A DNA stretch of 64,000 nt from Litomosoides sigmodontis (GCA_963070105.1 OY718804.1:7423817-7487816); one strand, 5' to 3'. Shown: positions 27,535-39,679, counted from the first letter of the stretch. Translations and numbers: made by a program. The notes: a model not told the origin generated them from the sequence alone.

Positions 27535-30500
27535 ATGAGTAAAAACAACAATTTGGATAGGAGGGATATGAAAGAAGCATTAGAAAATAATCCTGAAACG
27601 AAGAAAAATGGAAGTCCGGAAGATTTAGAGGACGAAGTGATATTCAGTGATAAGGTAGGCGATTGTTCTGCAATTTTTTTCTAAATATTTTTTCCCATGA
27701 TATTTTCCAGATTTCATTTCATTCTTTACCTTGACATTCTGAAATTAGAAGCCGAATAAAAAGGCTAGTTTTAATTAGGATATTATTTAAAATAAATTTA
27801 AATATTTAAATAGTGTGGCTGACTATAAGAAGACAAGAGGGGAGAGTCTAATCCACCCTTCTCAACCTTTCTGCTATGTATGACTGATAAACTGATTTAC
27901 CTTCTCCATCCGTACTATAAACTTCCGAAGTCAGGTCTAATCTCTTTACTTCTCAATTTAGGTGATTAATGCCGTTGCTTCAATCAGTGGTGATGGATTA
28001 TCTCGTGCCGAGATGGATGTTGTCGATCAAATCAATGCTTTATTTCCAACGGAACAGTCATTATCACAACTGGATTCAGTAATGCACTCCATAGAGGATG
28101 AAATGGTTGACTTGGATTGTCAGTTGGCGAAACTTGTTGAAACGCATGGGAAAACTGGTATTGAGGGGGACCAAGCCTTACGTGAAGTTTGTTGTTCTTG
28201 TGTGTCAAAGTTGTGGCATGTGTGTAATTAGAGATGAAAATAAAATAACCCATGCACTTCTTTCTTCAGATTGTTTGATGGTCCTTGAGTGTTTAGGCTT
28301 ATGCAGCAATGAAAGACTTAGAAGAACGTGTACGTACAGTTTGTTTGAAGACGCAATCTTCAGAAAGTGTTGTACAGGAAATGACTCGTGATATTAAGCA
28401 ACTTGATGTTGCAAAACGGAATTTAATATCATCACTCAAAGCTCTTCATCATCTTCAAATTTTGTTGACTGGAGTTCATTCACTTGGTACGTTTCTGTTG
28501 TTGAAAGATTGCTTACATTGAAGCTCTAAAAGTAAATAACTTTCGTAGTAAACGACAGTTTAAGCAAAATAGAAACATGAAAGTGCAGTTAGAATTAAAA
28601 AAGTATATAACTGTATAATTGTATACTTCTCTAATCACTTAAAACAGCTTAAATTTGCTGTTAGTGGTAATGCATTGGGTTGCATGATGTCTGATAAAGA
28701 ATAACGCGGCTTTAAACTGTAGTTAAACAGTAGTCACTTCATCTTTTAATATGATGTTGCTTATTGCAAAGTTTTTGATTTGGAAAGTTCATCTGTAACA
28801 GACACACCACAATAAGAAGGGCAGAAGTTCTATCACAAAATAGTCAAGTCTATTCAAATTTTACATCTAGAAGGGGAGATAGAAAAAGTTGTCTGTGTTT
28901 TGGAATCTCAAAGAATCTGAAGATTTGGACCTTCTTTATTAAAATTTTGTGAATCGTTCTAGTGAAACTGAATTAGTTTTGCTTGCAGTATTTGCTGCTT
29001 AACATATGCATTTAGGATCATGGATAGATCAGCATCGATATGGTGATATTGCTTCGCAGTTGCCGGCTATTTTAAATGTTTTGCAACTTTTCGGACCTTA
29101 TATGGAAGTGGAACATATCAAAAATGTTGCGGAACAACTTGAGCGACTTAAGCAGCGACTAGCTATTCAGCTTGTTGCGGATTTGAAGCATTCATTCCAG
29201 GTTCTTTGACTGTTTACTAATTGATTTTATTGTTATACCTTTTAAATCAAAGTTTGAACTCTCTTTCTTTCCCAAGTATCAATAATTTTATTGATATTCA
29301 GACAAGAGCCTTGAATTCTTCGGTAACTGATATGTGTCGTGTCGCTTCTTCGTTAGATTCGGCTATACGAGAAGACTTTTGCAAATGGTTTATAGAGCAT
29401 CAGCTATCCGAATATATTGTTCTTTACGGTGAAAGTGAGAGTATTGCCTGGATTGACAAAATTGATTTAAGGTTATTTAAATTCGAACTATTATCAAATT
29501 TTAGTTATTACTCGTGCTTAGTAAAATACTCGTTCTTTTTATAGATATCGATGGTTTGTGCAAAAATTGACAGAATTTGAAAGAACAGGTTTGATGAAAG
29601 TGTTTCCTGCTGACTGGGATATGGGCCGACGTTTGACTTTGGGGTATTGTAATTTGACAAGGTATCTTCTAACTATGTGTTTTCTTGCATTTCTGCTTTC
29701 TGAATATAGTATCTATTGATAGATAAAAATACGAAAAAAAATCTCTGTTTGAAATAATGCTTTTGATCCTGATACAACTTTACAGAGAGATGTTAGAACG
29801 AATGATGTCGAGACGTTGGTTAGAACTTGATTATAAAATATTAGCGCACGCAATCAACCATACAATAATGTTTGAAAATCTACTTTACAAAAGATTTCCG
29901 CCAAAAGAAGGTTATGATTTTGAAAAGGTTTGTTTTTTAATTCAGAAAATCTGATATTATCGTCTTATTAGAAGTCATGTGTAAAAAAGAAGCAATTGAC
30001 CATATCGAGAAAGTGTGCTGTTTGTTAGCTACTATTGGTTGTATTAAACAGAACAGTCGAAGGTTGGAACAATAGAACTTTGTGGAGATTGCTGTACTTT
30101 ATTGAGCACTTCAACAACATTCGTAAAACACACTCTTATTAAAAAATGTTTGCTGTTGTTATGCTAGTTCGTCGAGCAACACAATTAGTTAGACATTCAA
30201 CTGGGATTGAAGTTAAAAAATTGATTAATGATAGCGCTCTTTTAAATTGGTTGTGCTTGGAGGGAAAGATTTTCTTTTAAAAACTGGAGCAACCGGAATG
30301 TAGCATACTAAATAAAAATTCCTCATTGCTATAGCACAAAAATGGAGAGAACAGTGACATTAAATTCAGATCATTTGGCGAGCATTCGACAAGTACATGG
30401 ATGTATTTGTAGCGGCACAAAAGAAAAATTTGGATAGCTTCTTAGAAGAATGCGTAGTAAGGATCAGAAGTGGTGCTGAACGACCAACCCGAGAAACATC

Positions 30501-33500
30501 GTCGCATGCATATCCACTTCCATCATCCGCAGACATGTTTCTTTTATTGAAAAAAATAATTGCCGAGTCAACAAAACTCAGTTCCAACCCAAATTCTTTA
30601 CTGAGGTTTGGATTACATTGTAGTGATTCTGTCTTCAAATCGGTCATTCGTTAAGATTTATCGTTCAGTCACTATTAGCAGTTCAATTTGAAAAGGAAAA
30701 TTCCATTTTGTCGTTCGGTTTTATGCGCCACATTTATGAAAAAAATCGCAGAACTGATAAAAAATTGCTTGTACGTGATTTCAATTGAACTGTTTTTCTT
30801 TCGGTACGTTAATAAATATCAAGAATGTTATTCCATCTGGTTGTGTTTTATATTTTTCTCTCATTTTTAATGGCTATGAAGAGTTTGGTGGGAATTTAAG
30901 TTTTCGTCAATTTTAATTAACATTAAATGAAGTTCAGTACACTTTTTCAGGAGTCTATTAGAAGTAATACGTAACTGTCTGCGTGGTTATGCTCATGGTT
31001 GTTTAACAGCTTTCTTACCGTCCTTATCAACTACTCAATTTTCGTCTACTTCAATTTTGCAAACTTTAATGAGGTCTCCTCTACGATATTGCTTATTTTT
31101 TCCATTAATTTGTTTCCTCTTATCATTCCTCGCAAATTACGTTTCAAATCCGTTAATTAAAAAGAAAAAGGAATTGCTATCTAATTAAATTTAGTTTTGT
31201 CCCAATGATTTCAAATTTTTATTGAATTTATTTTGAAAATTTCAGAGATGAAACTACAGTTCGCTTAACAATTGACCAGCAGTTTTTTACGTGCTGTGTA
31301 CTTGCTACTGCTGACTGGTGCGCTGAAACAACGTTGCAGTTGCAGGAAAAACTGAAGCAACGAGTGCAGGTGATTTGGGTTTCTTCTAAATCCTAGAGGG
31401 AAGGGGAAATTTCCTGTATTTATTTCTTGTATAAGCTGTTATTATCTAAAATTTGAAAATTATCTGAGGCGCAGTGATAAACGGTATGCGAACTGCAGTT
31501 TAACAAGAACTACCCGTACAGGAAAGTGCAGATGATAGTATTAAATATAGAAGGTATTCTGTTTTTATATGGCAAATCAGTTATAATCTGCAGATGTGTA
31601 TTTTTTTCAGAGCATTGATCTAAATCAGGAAATGGAACTATTCTACAGTATATCAAACAGTGCACTTTCTGTTTTAGTACAGGATGTAGAGTCCATTTGT
31701 GATGCTGCCCTGCAAGCGATGGTGAAGAAAAAGTTAATTTTTACACTTTACACCTTTCATTTTTGTTTTTTCTTTTTCGGTTACAGAAAAACATTAAAGC
31801 TGCAACCAGCACTACCGTTAATTTTGAGAAGTCAAGTGATCATTCTAGTACAAGAGAATGATCATAAAATTTTTCAGTTGGAATAATGTAGAAAGCGTTG
31901 GTGATGAGTCATCATATATCTCATCGATAAGATGTCATCTTCGGTCAAGCGTGCCACTTATAAGGGATTTTTTCATTGATAGACGAAAATATTTTGCGCA
32001 TTTTTGCTTGAAGCTTGCGACGCAGTTGGTCAATAAGTTCTTGGGTGCGTTATTCAGGTAGATATTGAATGATAATAACATCGATTTAATTAAGGGAAGA
32101 GTAATGCAGAAAAAAAATACAATGATTAGGAGTTGAAGGTTCTTGTTGAAGCTTCACATTAAAAGTTTTCATCTGATAGTCGTAGTCAAGATAACGCAAT
32201 AGTATTACACTAATTTATTGTAGATATCTAAAGACAGAAATGAGATCTTTAATATTAACCACAAGAATGTTTGAATTGTCAGCGTTATTCATGCAAAATT
32301 GATATTGCGATTCTTGCAATTTACGTTTGCTATTAATAGTTTAAGACATAATAAAAATGACAGAAAACATTCAAAAGAAATCGTTTGTCTGCATAGGGTG
32401 GCAAAATCAAGGATGGATCTTGACCGTGCAAAAGTTCATGCAAAAATTGGATCAGAAGTCCATGCAAATATATGATTTTTTTTAGGCTATTCTTACTGCT
32501 GTGCTGCCATGTAATTTATTTCTAACTTAATTTCCCTGCACAGTATGTTTGAAATTTAGATGTCGGCCAGTGGGTGTCGCTGGTGCAGAACAATTGCTTT
32601 TGGATGCACATGCATTGAAGACCTTTTTATTATCTCTACCAACGGTTGAATCATCCATTAATACGAAACCGCCAACGATGTACACAAATGTTGTGGTAAG
32701 AACCATGACGAAAGTAGAAATGATACTCAAAGTACGTTTTTATTGTGCTTTATTTCGTTATAATGTAATAAATTTGAGCTTAGTTTACATTCGTGCAAGT
32801 AGGATTGATTGTACTTTGATCTTCAAACTTTTTTTTCGTTTGTCTTTTTCATCTGCTTTATTTTTATTTGTAGTAGATTTTTATTACTTCATTTTTTATT
32901 TCATGTCATTTTATTTGATCATCTATAAGTAAATAGAGGAAGATATGTGAACCAAGAACGATAAAAAAAATTAGTTAATGAAACTCATTCTTTTAAATAA
33001 CTTTTCCACGAATGTTCTATTCATGCTTAATTAGTTTTACTCTCAAAATATTTAGATTGTTATGTCGGAAATAAATTCACACGAAGAATTTGTAATGGCA
33101 TACATGCGTTTATTACCTGATTCGGACTCTTCAGAGTTACATAAAGTTCTAGAAATGAAGGCATTACGACGTCAGGAACAAACAAGTATTATACAGTTGT
33201 ACAAATCGTATACCGATGGACGAACAACCGCAATAGATCGATGTTGGTTTTGTTTTGTTTTTTGTTTTTTTTGATATTATTGAAACTGTTATGGCAGAAG
33301 AGTACTTTCAAACGAAAAGATGATAAATTATTGTGAATTTTTTCTATATTTTGATGTTTGGCAGAAATAAGAGTGAAAACTTTCAAAGTGATCCAAAAGC
33401 ATATTGAACAAACAAAAATAGAGGCAGTGGTTTGAAAATAATCCCAAATCACTATTAAAAGGGAATGGGATTCACGATATTTTGAAACTTCAGCCTTTTT

Positions 33501-33786
33501 TCGCGAAGGTCTCTATTTTAGTATTAGCACTACTGTGGGATCAATAATTTAACTTGCTGGTTAAAACTAAGATATGTCGATGGAAATGACTAGCAAAGGG
33601 AGTTGTTGTGATAAAGTTGTCGTCTTTCGAAGGTATGAAAATTTCCATATGTTTGTTAAAGATAATTCTGGGACTAAATTTTGTGCAATTGCAGTGGACA
33701 TTCAGTCATCAGCGATCTCGACACTAGAAAGTATTGGCGATTCAAGCATGAGAAGGTTGGAACAACTCGTAAAGAAAAAAGGCTAA
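27535..33786 (+). CDS. vps-53: VPS53, GARP/EARP tethering complex subunit
   Basis: Tethers endosome-derived vesicles at the trans-Golgi network together with VPS51, VPS52 and VPS54. Start ATG at 27535 follows a TTGCAG acceptor. Exons in order: 27535-27654; 27961 on (QINALFPTEQSLSQLDSVMH, the family N-terminal signature); about 28304-28486 (EMTRDIKQLDVAKRNL, coiled coil); 29018-29199 (HRYGDIASQLPAILNVLQLF); 29303-29470 (FIEHQLSEYIVLYGE); 29546-29660; 29787-29927; about 30376-30605; about 30951-31072; 31246-31368; 31612-31725 with 31867-32058 (VPLIRDFFIDRRKYFAHFCL); about 32553-32730 (GAEQLLLDAHALKTFLLSLP); 33058 on (LEMKALRRQEQTSIIQLYKS); and a last exon from about 33695 ending RRLEQLVKKKG, equivalent to the human basic tail. 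It tracks human VPS53 end to end. AATAAA lies at 33899. Confidence 0.96.
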
Positions 33787-33898
33787 CGCACGAAGTACGG
33801 AATGCGAAGTAGTGAGCTGTTTGTGTAAAGCGGATGGTTCGTATCGCTAACAATTGAGCGGAGTGAAGTCTCTCTGAGCGCATTTCATGAATTTTATG

Positions 33899-33904
33899 AA
33901 TAAA
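33899..33904 (+). terminator. Candidate polyA signal AATAAA for VPS53
   Basis: Canonical hexamer 113 bases after the VPS53 stop codon, at the usual distance for a nematode 3' UTR. Not experimentally supported here. Confidence 0.55.
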
Positions 33905-34131
33905 AGAATGGCATATGTAAACAGAGTGCATCCCATCCACGGTTGAATTTATAAGTGTTCTGAATTCCCTCGGAGTGAGGGAAGTGTCAGACACCTTGTT
34001 GCACTTGGCTGTTTTGGCGGGAAAAGCTGGAGATGAGAATGGGAAGGTTTATGTTGGAGTGCTGAACAAGCTCTGGTGGTGTGCATCGTATCGAGGCGGA
34101 CATTTAGTAGGAATTCCTCACGGACATATCT

Positions 34132-34145
34132 GTATCACGTGATAC
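34132..34145. promoter_or_regulatory. 14-bp perfect palindrome with E-box core
   Basis: GTATCACGTGATAC reads identically on both strands and centres on CACGTG, the class of site bound by bHLH and bHLH-Zip factors. It lies about 430 bp upstream of the KH-domain gene ATG. Function is inferred from the motif alone. Confidence 0.4.
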
Positions 34146-34573
34146 GATGCGTGAGGGATGAAATGGGATGAAAGGCTAAAGAAAACTATTACCTCAATCC
34201 TTGAGTTCTGGGAAGTTGAGAATTAGTTCCCGTCTCGCAGCACTAATGTTCCATTGATGCGTACGGTTTCTGGCAGAAGGAAGTTGATGACGTGTAGTGA
34301 GATCTCAAACGTTTCGTTCACGTAGAGTATTACTCTCGCCACTCATTGTAAGGCGAGGATGAGTTAGTGCTAAGAATGTATAGCGGACAGCTTGAAAGGT
34401 CTTCTTCGGTCACGACTTGCGTCGATTATTCAGTTTGGTTCCACTGTTTCAAATGTAGGTCGCAAGTTGGATACAGTGCAACTCGGGCTGTGAGTTTCGT
34501 GTCAAATAGGAGTTTTTTAAGTTCAACAATTATTTTTATAGTTTCAGTCAAATACGAAATAAAAGGATCTGAA

Positions 34574-37111
34574 ATGTCGTCAGGTCGTGACTCAACAAAA
34601 CTGTCATTTGAATTACCCCTTCTTCTTGCTTATGTTACAGGTTAAGTACTTTTTCTAAGGAGTTAGTATTGTAAATGAGTTATATCTTCGGAATTTGTGT
34701 TCTGAAGACAACTCATTCACATCACTCCATGACATCATTTTTACAAAGTGAAGCATTTTATGATTTTTTGATTTTAAAATGTTAAAAAAGTTTAAAGAAT
34801 TTGACATCAATCGTTAAAAATTAATGAGCTGTAAATTTAGGCAATGATGCATGTGATGTGTTACTGGAATTGGAAAAGAAATACGACGTGAAGTTTGTCA
34901 TAAGTGAAGATTCGGTATATGTGGAGGGTTTGAAGGAACGCGACCTGAAACCCATCAAGAAAACACTTTCTGATGCGTGGAAGATGGATAATTTTCAACG
35001 GTTATTTTCACCGTGCAGTGGTTTTCAAAAATCATTGATAGATGAAAGATGTTTAACATAGATTGGAAACATTAACATCACAATGTCGACATTCGTATCA
35101 GTTGGTTTTACCGTGAGTTGTGCGCTCTGAGGCAAACACCTATTATCATCTTAGTTATTAAATTTATGTTTTCTTCTCAACTCTCATATTCCGAGAGCTT
35201 TTGCAGTGCTATAGAAATTTGTGAATTAACGACTAAATCAGAGTGTCAGTTTATGTTTGAAGTATCAGATGCGGAAGCTGCTCTCATACAATTAAATACT
35301 AAAACTGTTCTACATCGAACGGGAGTGCTGCAATTGAAAGTATATTTTTGAGTAAAAACTCGAAGTAGTACCTTAATATTTTTCATCCGCTTTTCAGGGG
35401 TCAAAAAATATTAAGAACTACTTTCCAGGCGGATAATAATGGTCATGTGTGCATTTTTGGGAACGCAGCCTCAGTTTGTAATGCTTACGATACGATCGTT
35501 TCCATCCTTCGAAAAGCATCTTCGAAGAGCAGTAAATTTATTGGAGCAACATTTCGCTGCTTTATTTTTGTCTTTTTTTCGTCACTGGGCATCTGATTAT
35601 AGCATGCTTTCCTGCAAATTCTTGGAATCACTTTGAAGCTCCATAACATTTTCAGATACTATTTTTCAAGGTTTCAATGAAGAACCGTGCGTTCTTCTCA
35701 TGCATATTCCAAGTACAGTTGCACATTTTATATTCTCAAAGGATAAGAGAAGCATAAGTGCGTTGGAACGCTCATCCCGGTGCGTCGTTGAACCACATTT
35801 TAACGACACTGATGCACTTGGTAATGCTAAGATTAGCATAATCACCAAAGATGTATGCTTCAAACAATTTGTTTAAAATTCCTATACTTATATTACTAAA
35901 TTCTTATATTACTTATATTATTTTGTGGAGTTACATGGCTTCTTAAAATTGCCGTCTCATTAAATTCAATGTTATGATTTTCACACCGTAATGACGGTGA
36001 TCGACCAGAACGGAAACAAATAGCAAAGTAGAACCCGACGTACAAAAACATCTAAATAGTATAGAGAACATGTGCTGGAAGCTCAATCGATCTTGACAAA
36101 CTAATTTCTTTTTACAGCTCCCCAGCGCATTAGCCACAAAGACAGCATTGATGGAATTAGTTGAAAAGCGTGTAGGGAAAATTCATAAGTGGCCAACTCC
36201 AGTGACCATCTGCTGTGGTTCGCGTGTATCACAATCAATTCCGGAAGCCACATCTCGCAAATGTATATTTGTTATTTTTTCGAATGTTGCTCTGGATTTG
36301 AAATACGTCCAATTACCAGACCATGTTAGCAGTTCATGTGTATTTTCCAGTGCATGAATGCGAAGCTGTGCTACGTGGTGCGACAGATAAAATCTTAACA
36401 TTTAACGTACCTGGTTCTCAAGCTTCACGCCTAATTGGCACTCGAGGATTAAATAAAAAGAGGATCGAAGAACTCACAAACTGTTCCATTTCGGTTTTGT
36501 ATTTCGTGAAATTTAAAAAGACTTTCTTCGACTTTCTTGTTTAATATTAAGTAGGGCCTTAACGATTAAAACACCCGAAATTGAAACTTTGAAAAAAAAT
36601 CACTTGTGATATGTAATTACATGTATAAGTTAACAGTATAATAATGATTGATTGTAGTTGCACACAGAGGCAAAGCATGGTGGTGAATTTCCTGTAGAAA
36701 TAATTGGCCAAAACGTGAAGCAATGCGAAGCTGCTCAGGCCTATATCCAGAATTTTCTGAAAGAAACATCGGGATTAAATAGAGATATTACCCGCAGTAC
36801 TTTGTTAGGTGCAGCGCAGTCATCTCAGCATTTTTATTCTGAATTGTCACGGCTGAATGCATTATCGTCTACCCATAAGTTCGTTACTTTTTCATAATTT
36901 AAGTGTAGTGATATTAATTAACCATGGACATATGTCTCTATCTACCTGTCTTTATTACCTTTTAGTCCATTACGCAGCACAAGAATGGGGAATCCGACAC
37001 AGCGGCAATCAGTACGAAAAGGGTCGAGGAGGATTTTCAGTGATGGCGAAATTTAGCATTATTGGTGCACATATTGTGCGTTCTGCGAAGGGCTTTGATA
37101 TATCAGAATGA
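34574..37111 (+). CDS. Multi-KH-domain RNA-binding protein
   Basis: Predicted RNA-binding protein. ATG at 34574 (MSSGRDSTKLSFELP) follows a TTTCAG acceptor about 27 bases upstream. Exon-like segments: 34574-34640; 34841 to about 34998 (LLELEKKYDVKFVISEDSVY); about 35190-35340; 35429 to about 35580 (HVCIFGNAASVCNAYDTIVS); 35656-35850 (CVLLMHIPSTVAHFIFSKDK); 36118 to about 36260; 36352 to about 36500; 36658 to about 36880; and 36965-37111, ending KGFDISE. The clearest KH domain spans 36385-36760: FNVPGSQASRLIGTRGLNKK has the GxxG loop (GTRG), followed by GEFPVEIIGQNVKQCEAAQA. At least two earlier segments resemble KH folds without GxxG, as in Bicaudal-C/GLD-3 proteins. Exon junctions between segments are uncertain and the family within KH proteins is not settled (BicC/GLD-3 or vigilin-like). 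AATAAA is at 37292. Confidence 0.7.
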
Positions 37112-37291
37112 GTCATCAATGATAAAACTGTATTAACGATTACCGACTTATTTCTTCACTTATTCAACTCGCAATCTTTTTTGGTATTCGATATTCGATG
37201 CTATTGCCTAAAAGGAATTTTTTCGTTATTTCATTTATTTCCTAAAATCATGTATGAATAGTTGTACCTGTGCTGTTGAATGTAGATGTAC

Positions 37292-37297
37292 AATAAA
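37292..37297 (+). terminator. Candidate polyA signal AATAAA for the KH gene
   Basis: Hexamer 181 bases past the stop codon, in an AT-rich stretch directly before the promoter region of the glycine-rich gene. Confidence 0.5.
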
Positions 37298-37529
37298 TAA
37301 ACATTTTCTTACCACGCTTCATGGTGGAATTAGCGCGTAATAATTGCTGTTGTAACAACCCTTCCAGCGCCAATTGGCAAATGCTGCATTTACATATTTA
37401 TGAATAATATGTCTTGAATTGAACGAATTAGTATCAGTATTGTGGTGCAAAATATTTAAAATTCGAATTTTATTTACTTAGGTTATTGTTTGCATTGTCA
37501 TAACTAACGCGCGGCGTGGCCGAAGGGGG

Positions 37530-39679
37530 ATGACGTCGCAGTATTTTAGTGCACCAGGCGGTGGTGGTGGCGCTGCACCGGGGACGGTATCTGCATACTT
37601 CGCAGCACCAGGAGCAAGACCCAGTGGTGGTGGTGGTGGAGGAGGCGGCGGGGGTGGTATGGGTTTCGGAGGTGGCGGTGCTGGTACAACGTCCGCTTAT
37701 TTTGCTCCACCGGGAGCAGGAGGAGGTGGAGGTGGATGTGTTTCAGCGTATTTCTCACCGACTGCTCCAGGAGGCTTGGGAGGAGGAGCACCTGTAGGCG
37801 CACCAGCAGGTGATATTTTTTAGTGCTTAAAAACTGAAATTAAAATGTACGTGTTTTCTGAGAAAATCGAAAATGCTTTGAGAAATTCCATTCTTACTCG
37901 CTTTTTGATCACGACTTCGAAATAAAATTTTCCTGGGAGTAATATGCGAGTGACACTGGCTTAATTGATCAGTTTTCTCAAGTATGAGATTCGAGAGATA
38001 CATGAATTCTCGAAATCTAATAAAGCTTGCGAAATGAAATTTAAAGCAATTTAAGAACTGATAATCGAGACTGTGCATGTTAGCTAGAAACTAAGGCAAA
38101 GCAAAAAAACTCAGGCAGGGCATTTCTGAAAAAATGAATCTTTGAATGGCAATCCCTTTTTTATATTTTACAGTGGATGTCCTATGCTATCTGATATTGA
38201 AATTGTATTGCTAATAGGTTAGTAACCAAGCATGAAGTGCTAATAAAAGTGAAAATTTGGCGCAAATAGGTTCCGCATATATAAAGCTGAAAGTCCCATA
38301 AGTAAATCTGTTTAAACCAAAAGCTGTTTGGTAGCGCTTTTTCAGATTTATGAAATGTATGTTTGAATCCGGCAGTCGAGAAATCCTTGTTAAAATGAGT
38401 ATTTCGAACAGTTTGATTTTTGCAGTTGGTGCCGTAGATCCTACGAAAACAGCGATTGGAGCTGTTGATCCAACGAAAACTGCTATCGGTGCTGTAGATC
38501 CTACCAGAACTGCTATCGGTGCTGTGGATCCCACACGAACTGCTATTGGCGCTGTGGATCCGACAAAAACTGCTATTGGTGCTGTAGATCCTACCAGAAC
38601 TGCTATTGGCGCTGTTGACCCGACTCGAACTGCCATTGGCGCTGTAGATCCAACGAAAACTGCTATCGGTGCTGTAGATCCTACCCGAACAGCTATTGGT
38701 GCTGTTGATCCCACCCGGACTGCTATTGGCGCTGTTGATCCCACCCGAACTGCTATTGGCGCTGTTGATCTCACAAAAACTGCTATCGGTGCTGTAGATC
38801 CTACCCGAACAGCTATTGGTGCTGTTGATCCTACCCGAACTGCTATTGGCGCTGTTGACCCGACTCGAACAGCCATTGGCGCTGTAGATCCAACGAAAAC
38901 TGCTATCGGTGCTATAGATCCCACCCGAACTGCTATTGGCGCTGTTGATCCGACCAGAACTGCCATTGGTGCAGTTGATCCAACAAAAACTGCCATCGGG
39001 TCGCCGATTGCAGATTTCACAAGAACAGCTATTGGAGCTCCAGCCGGTTCGCCAGGTAATGTACACCGAACGACGATTTGATTTTGATTTGATTGTTTTG
39101 GGTGTTTTTACGTCCTGGGTGGTTTGAAAAATTTTATTTCGCAAAAGTCGAACTTGGTATTTATTTGAAATTATATATATTAAGAATAGGTCTGAAGAAA
39201 GCATATACTTAGCAATGGAAAACTTTCAGTAGCACCAATGGGAGGAGGAGGAGGATACTCGCCAACAGCGCCAGGCGGAGGTGGAGCCACATCAGCGTAT
39301 TTCGGTGTTGGTGGAGGTTATTATCTTTGTTTCACTCACACAGAGTCACACAATTTTAATTTCATATTTTTTTTTCTACCAATTTCAACAGCTGAGCTGA
39401 AGCTTTAGTTTGAAATTGCAAGCCTAAGGCACATCTTCATGGGATGAATCAAGCCTGAGATCGATGAATCTTTCTACGATTACAGGTGGCGGTGGTGGCT
39501 GCACCTCCGCTTACTTCGGTGTTGGTGGTGGTGGTGGTGGCGGTGGTGCTAAGCCGGCTGGAGGTGCCGCATTTGGTGGAGGAGGTGCTGCGGGCGCAGG
39601 CGTGTCAGCATACTTTGCACCAACAGGCGGAGCTGGCGGTGCACCAGGAACGACCTCAGCCTACTTCTCCGTCCGCTAG
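37530..39679 (+). CDS. Glycine-rich SAYF-repeat protein with AVDPT tandem repeat (SSQ-like)
   Basis: Four exons join cleanly: 37530-37809, 38426-39055, 39230-39316 and 39486-39679, giving 396 residues and TAG at 39677-39679. All three introns are phase 1, so exons 2 and 3 (630 and 87 nt) are symmetric and could be skipped or duplicated without frameshift. Exon 1 starts MTSQYFSAPGGGGGAAPG. Exons 1, 3 and 4 contain eight S-[AQ]-Y-F motifs separated by glycine runs; the protein ends TSAYFSVR. Exon 2 is almost entirely a 10-residue repeat, AVDP-T-[KR]-TAIG. No signal peptide or membrane helix. From memory, the SAYFGVGGG pattern resembles nematode sperm-specific class Q (SSQ) proteins, which would suggest expression in sperm; this identification needs a search. 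The repeat exon appears to be an addition. Confidence 0.8.
38431..39036 (+). repeat. 30-bp coding minisatellite, 19 copies plus one degenerate
   Basis: Nineteen head-to-tail 30-bp units run in perfect register from 38431 to 39000, followed by a 36-bp degenerate unit to 39036. Each encodes AVDP-T-[KR]-TAIG; unit 12 has DLT and unit 17 AID. The sixth residue runs K K R R K R R K R R R K R R R K R R K, and synonymous differences define longer blocks: 38611-38670 and 38851-38910 are near-identical, implying a 240-bp higher-order unit. There are no indels, consistent with selection for frame. Confidence 0.97.

Larger units (their letters stand above)
33787..34573. other. Region between VPS53 and the KH-domain gene
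   Basis: About 790 bp, noticeably less AT-rich than surrounding introns. It contains the VPS53 polyA signal at 33899-33904, a perfect 14-bp palindrome with a CACGTG core at 34132-34145, and a TTTCAG acceptor about 27 bases before the next ATG. Probably 3' UTR followed by promoter and 5' UTR of the KH gene. Confidence 0.45.

Noticed and set aside
27962..28520. COG4-like identity for the gene at 27.5-33.8 kb
   Set aside because: First impression came from the coiled coil; the strings ALFPTEQSL, DIKQLDVAKRNL and GAEQLLLDAHALK match VPS53 along its whole length instead.
38182..39204. 340-residue minus-strand frame over the AVDPT repeat
   Set aside because: It is forced by the 30-bp periodicity, extends into unrelated intron sequence, and the plus strand has clean splice sites and matching flanking exons.
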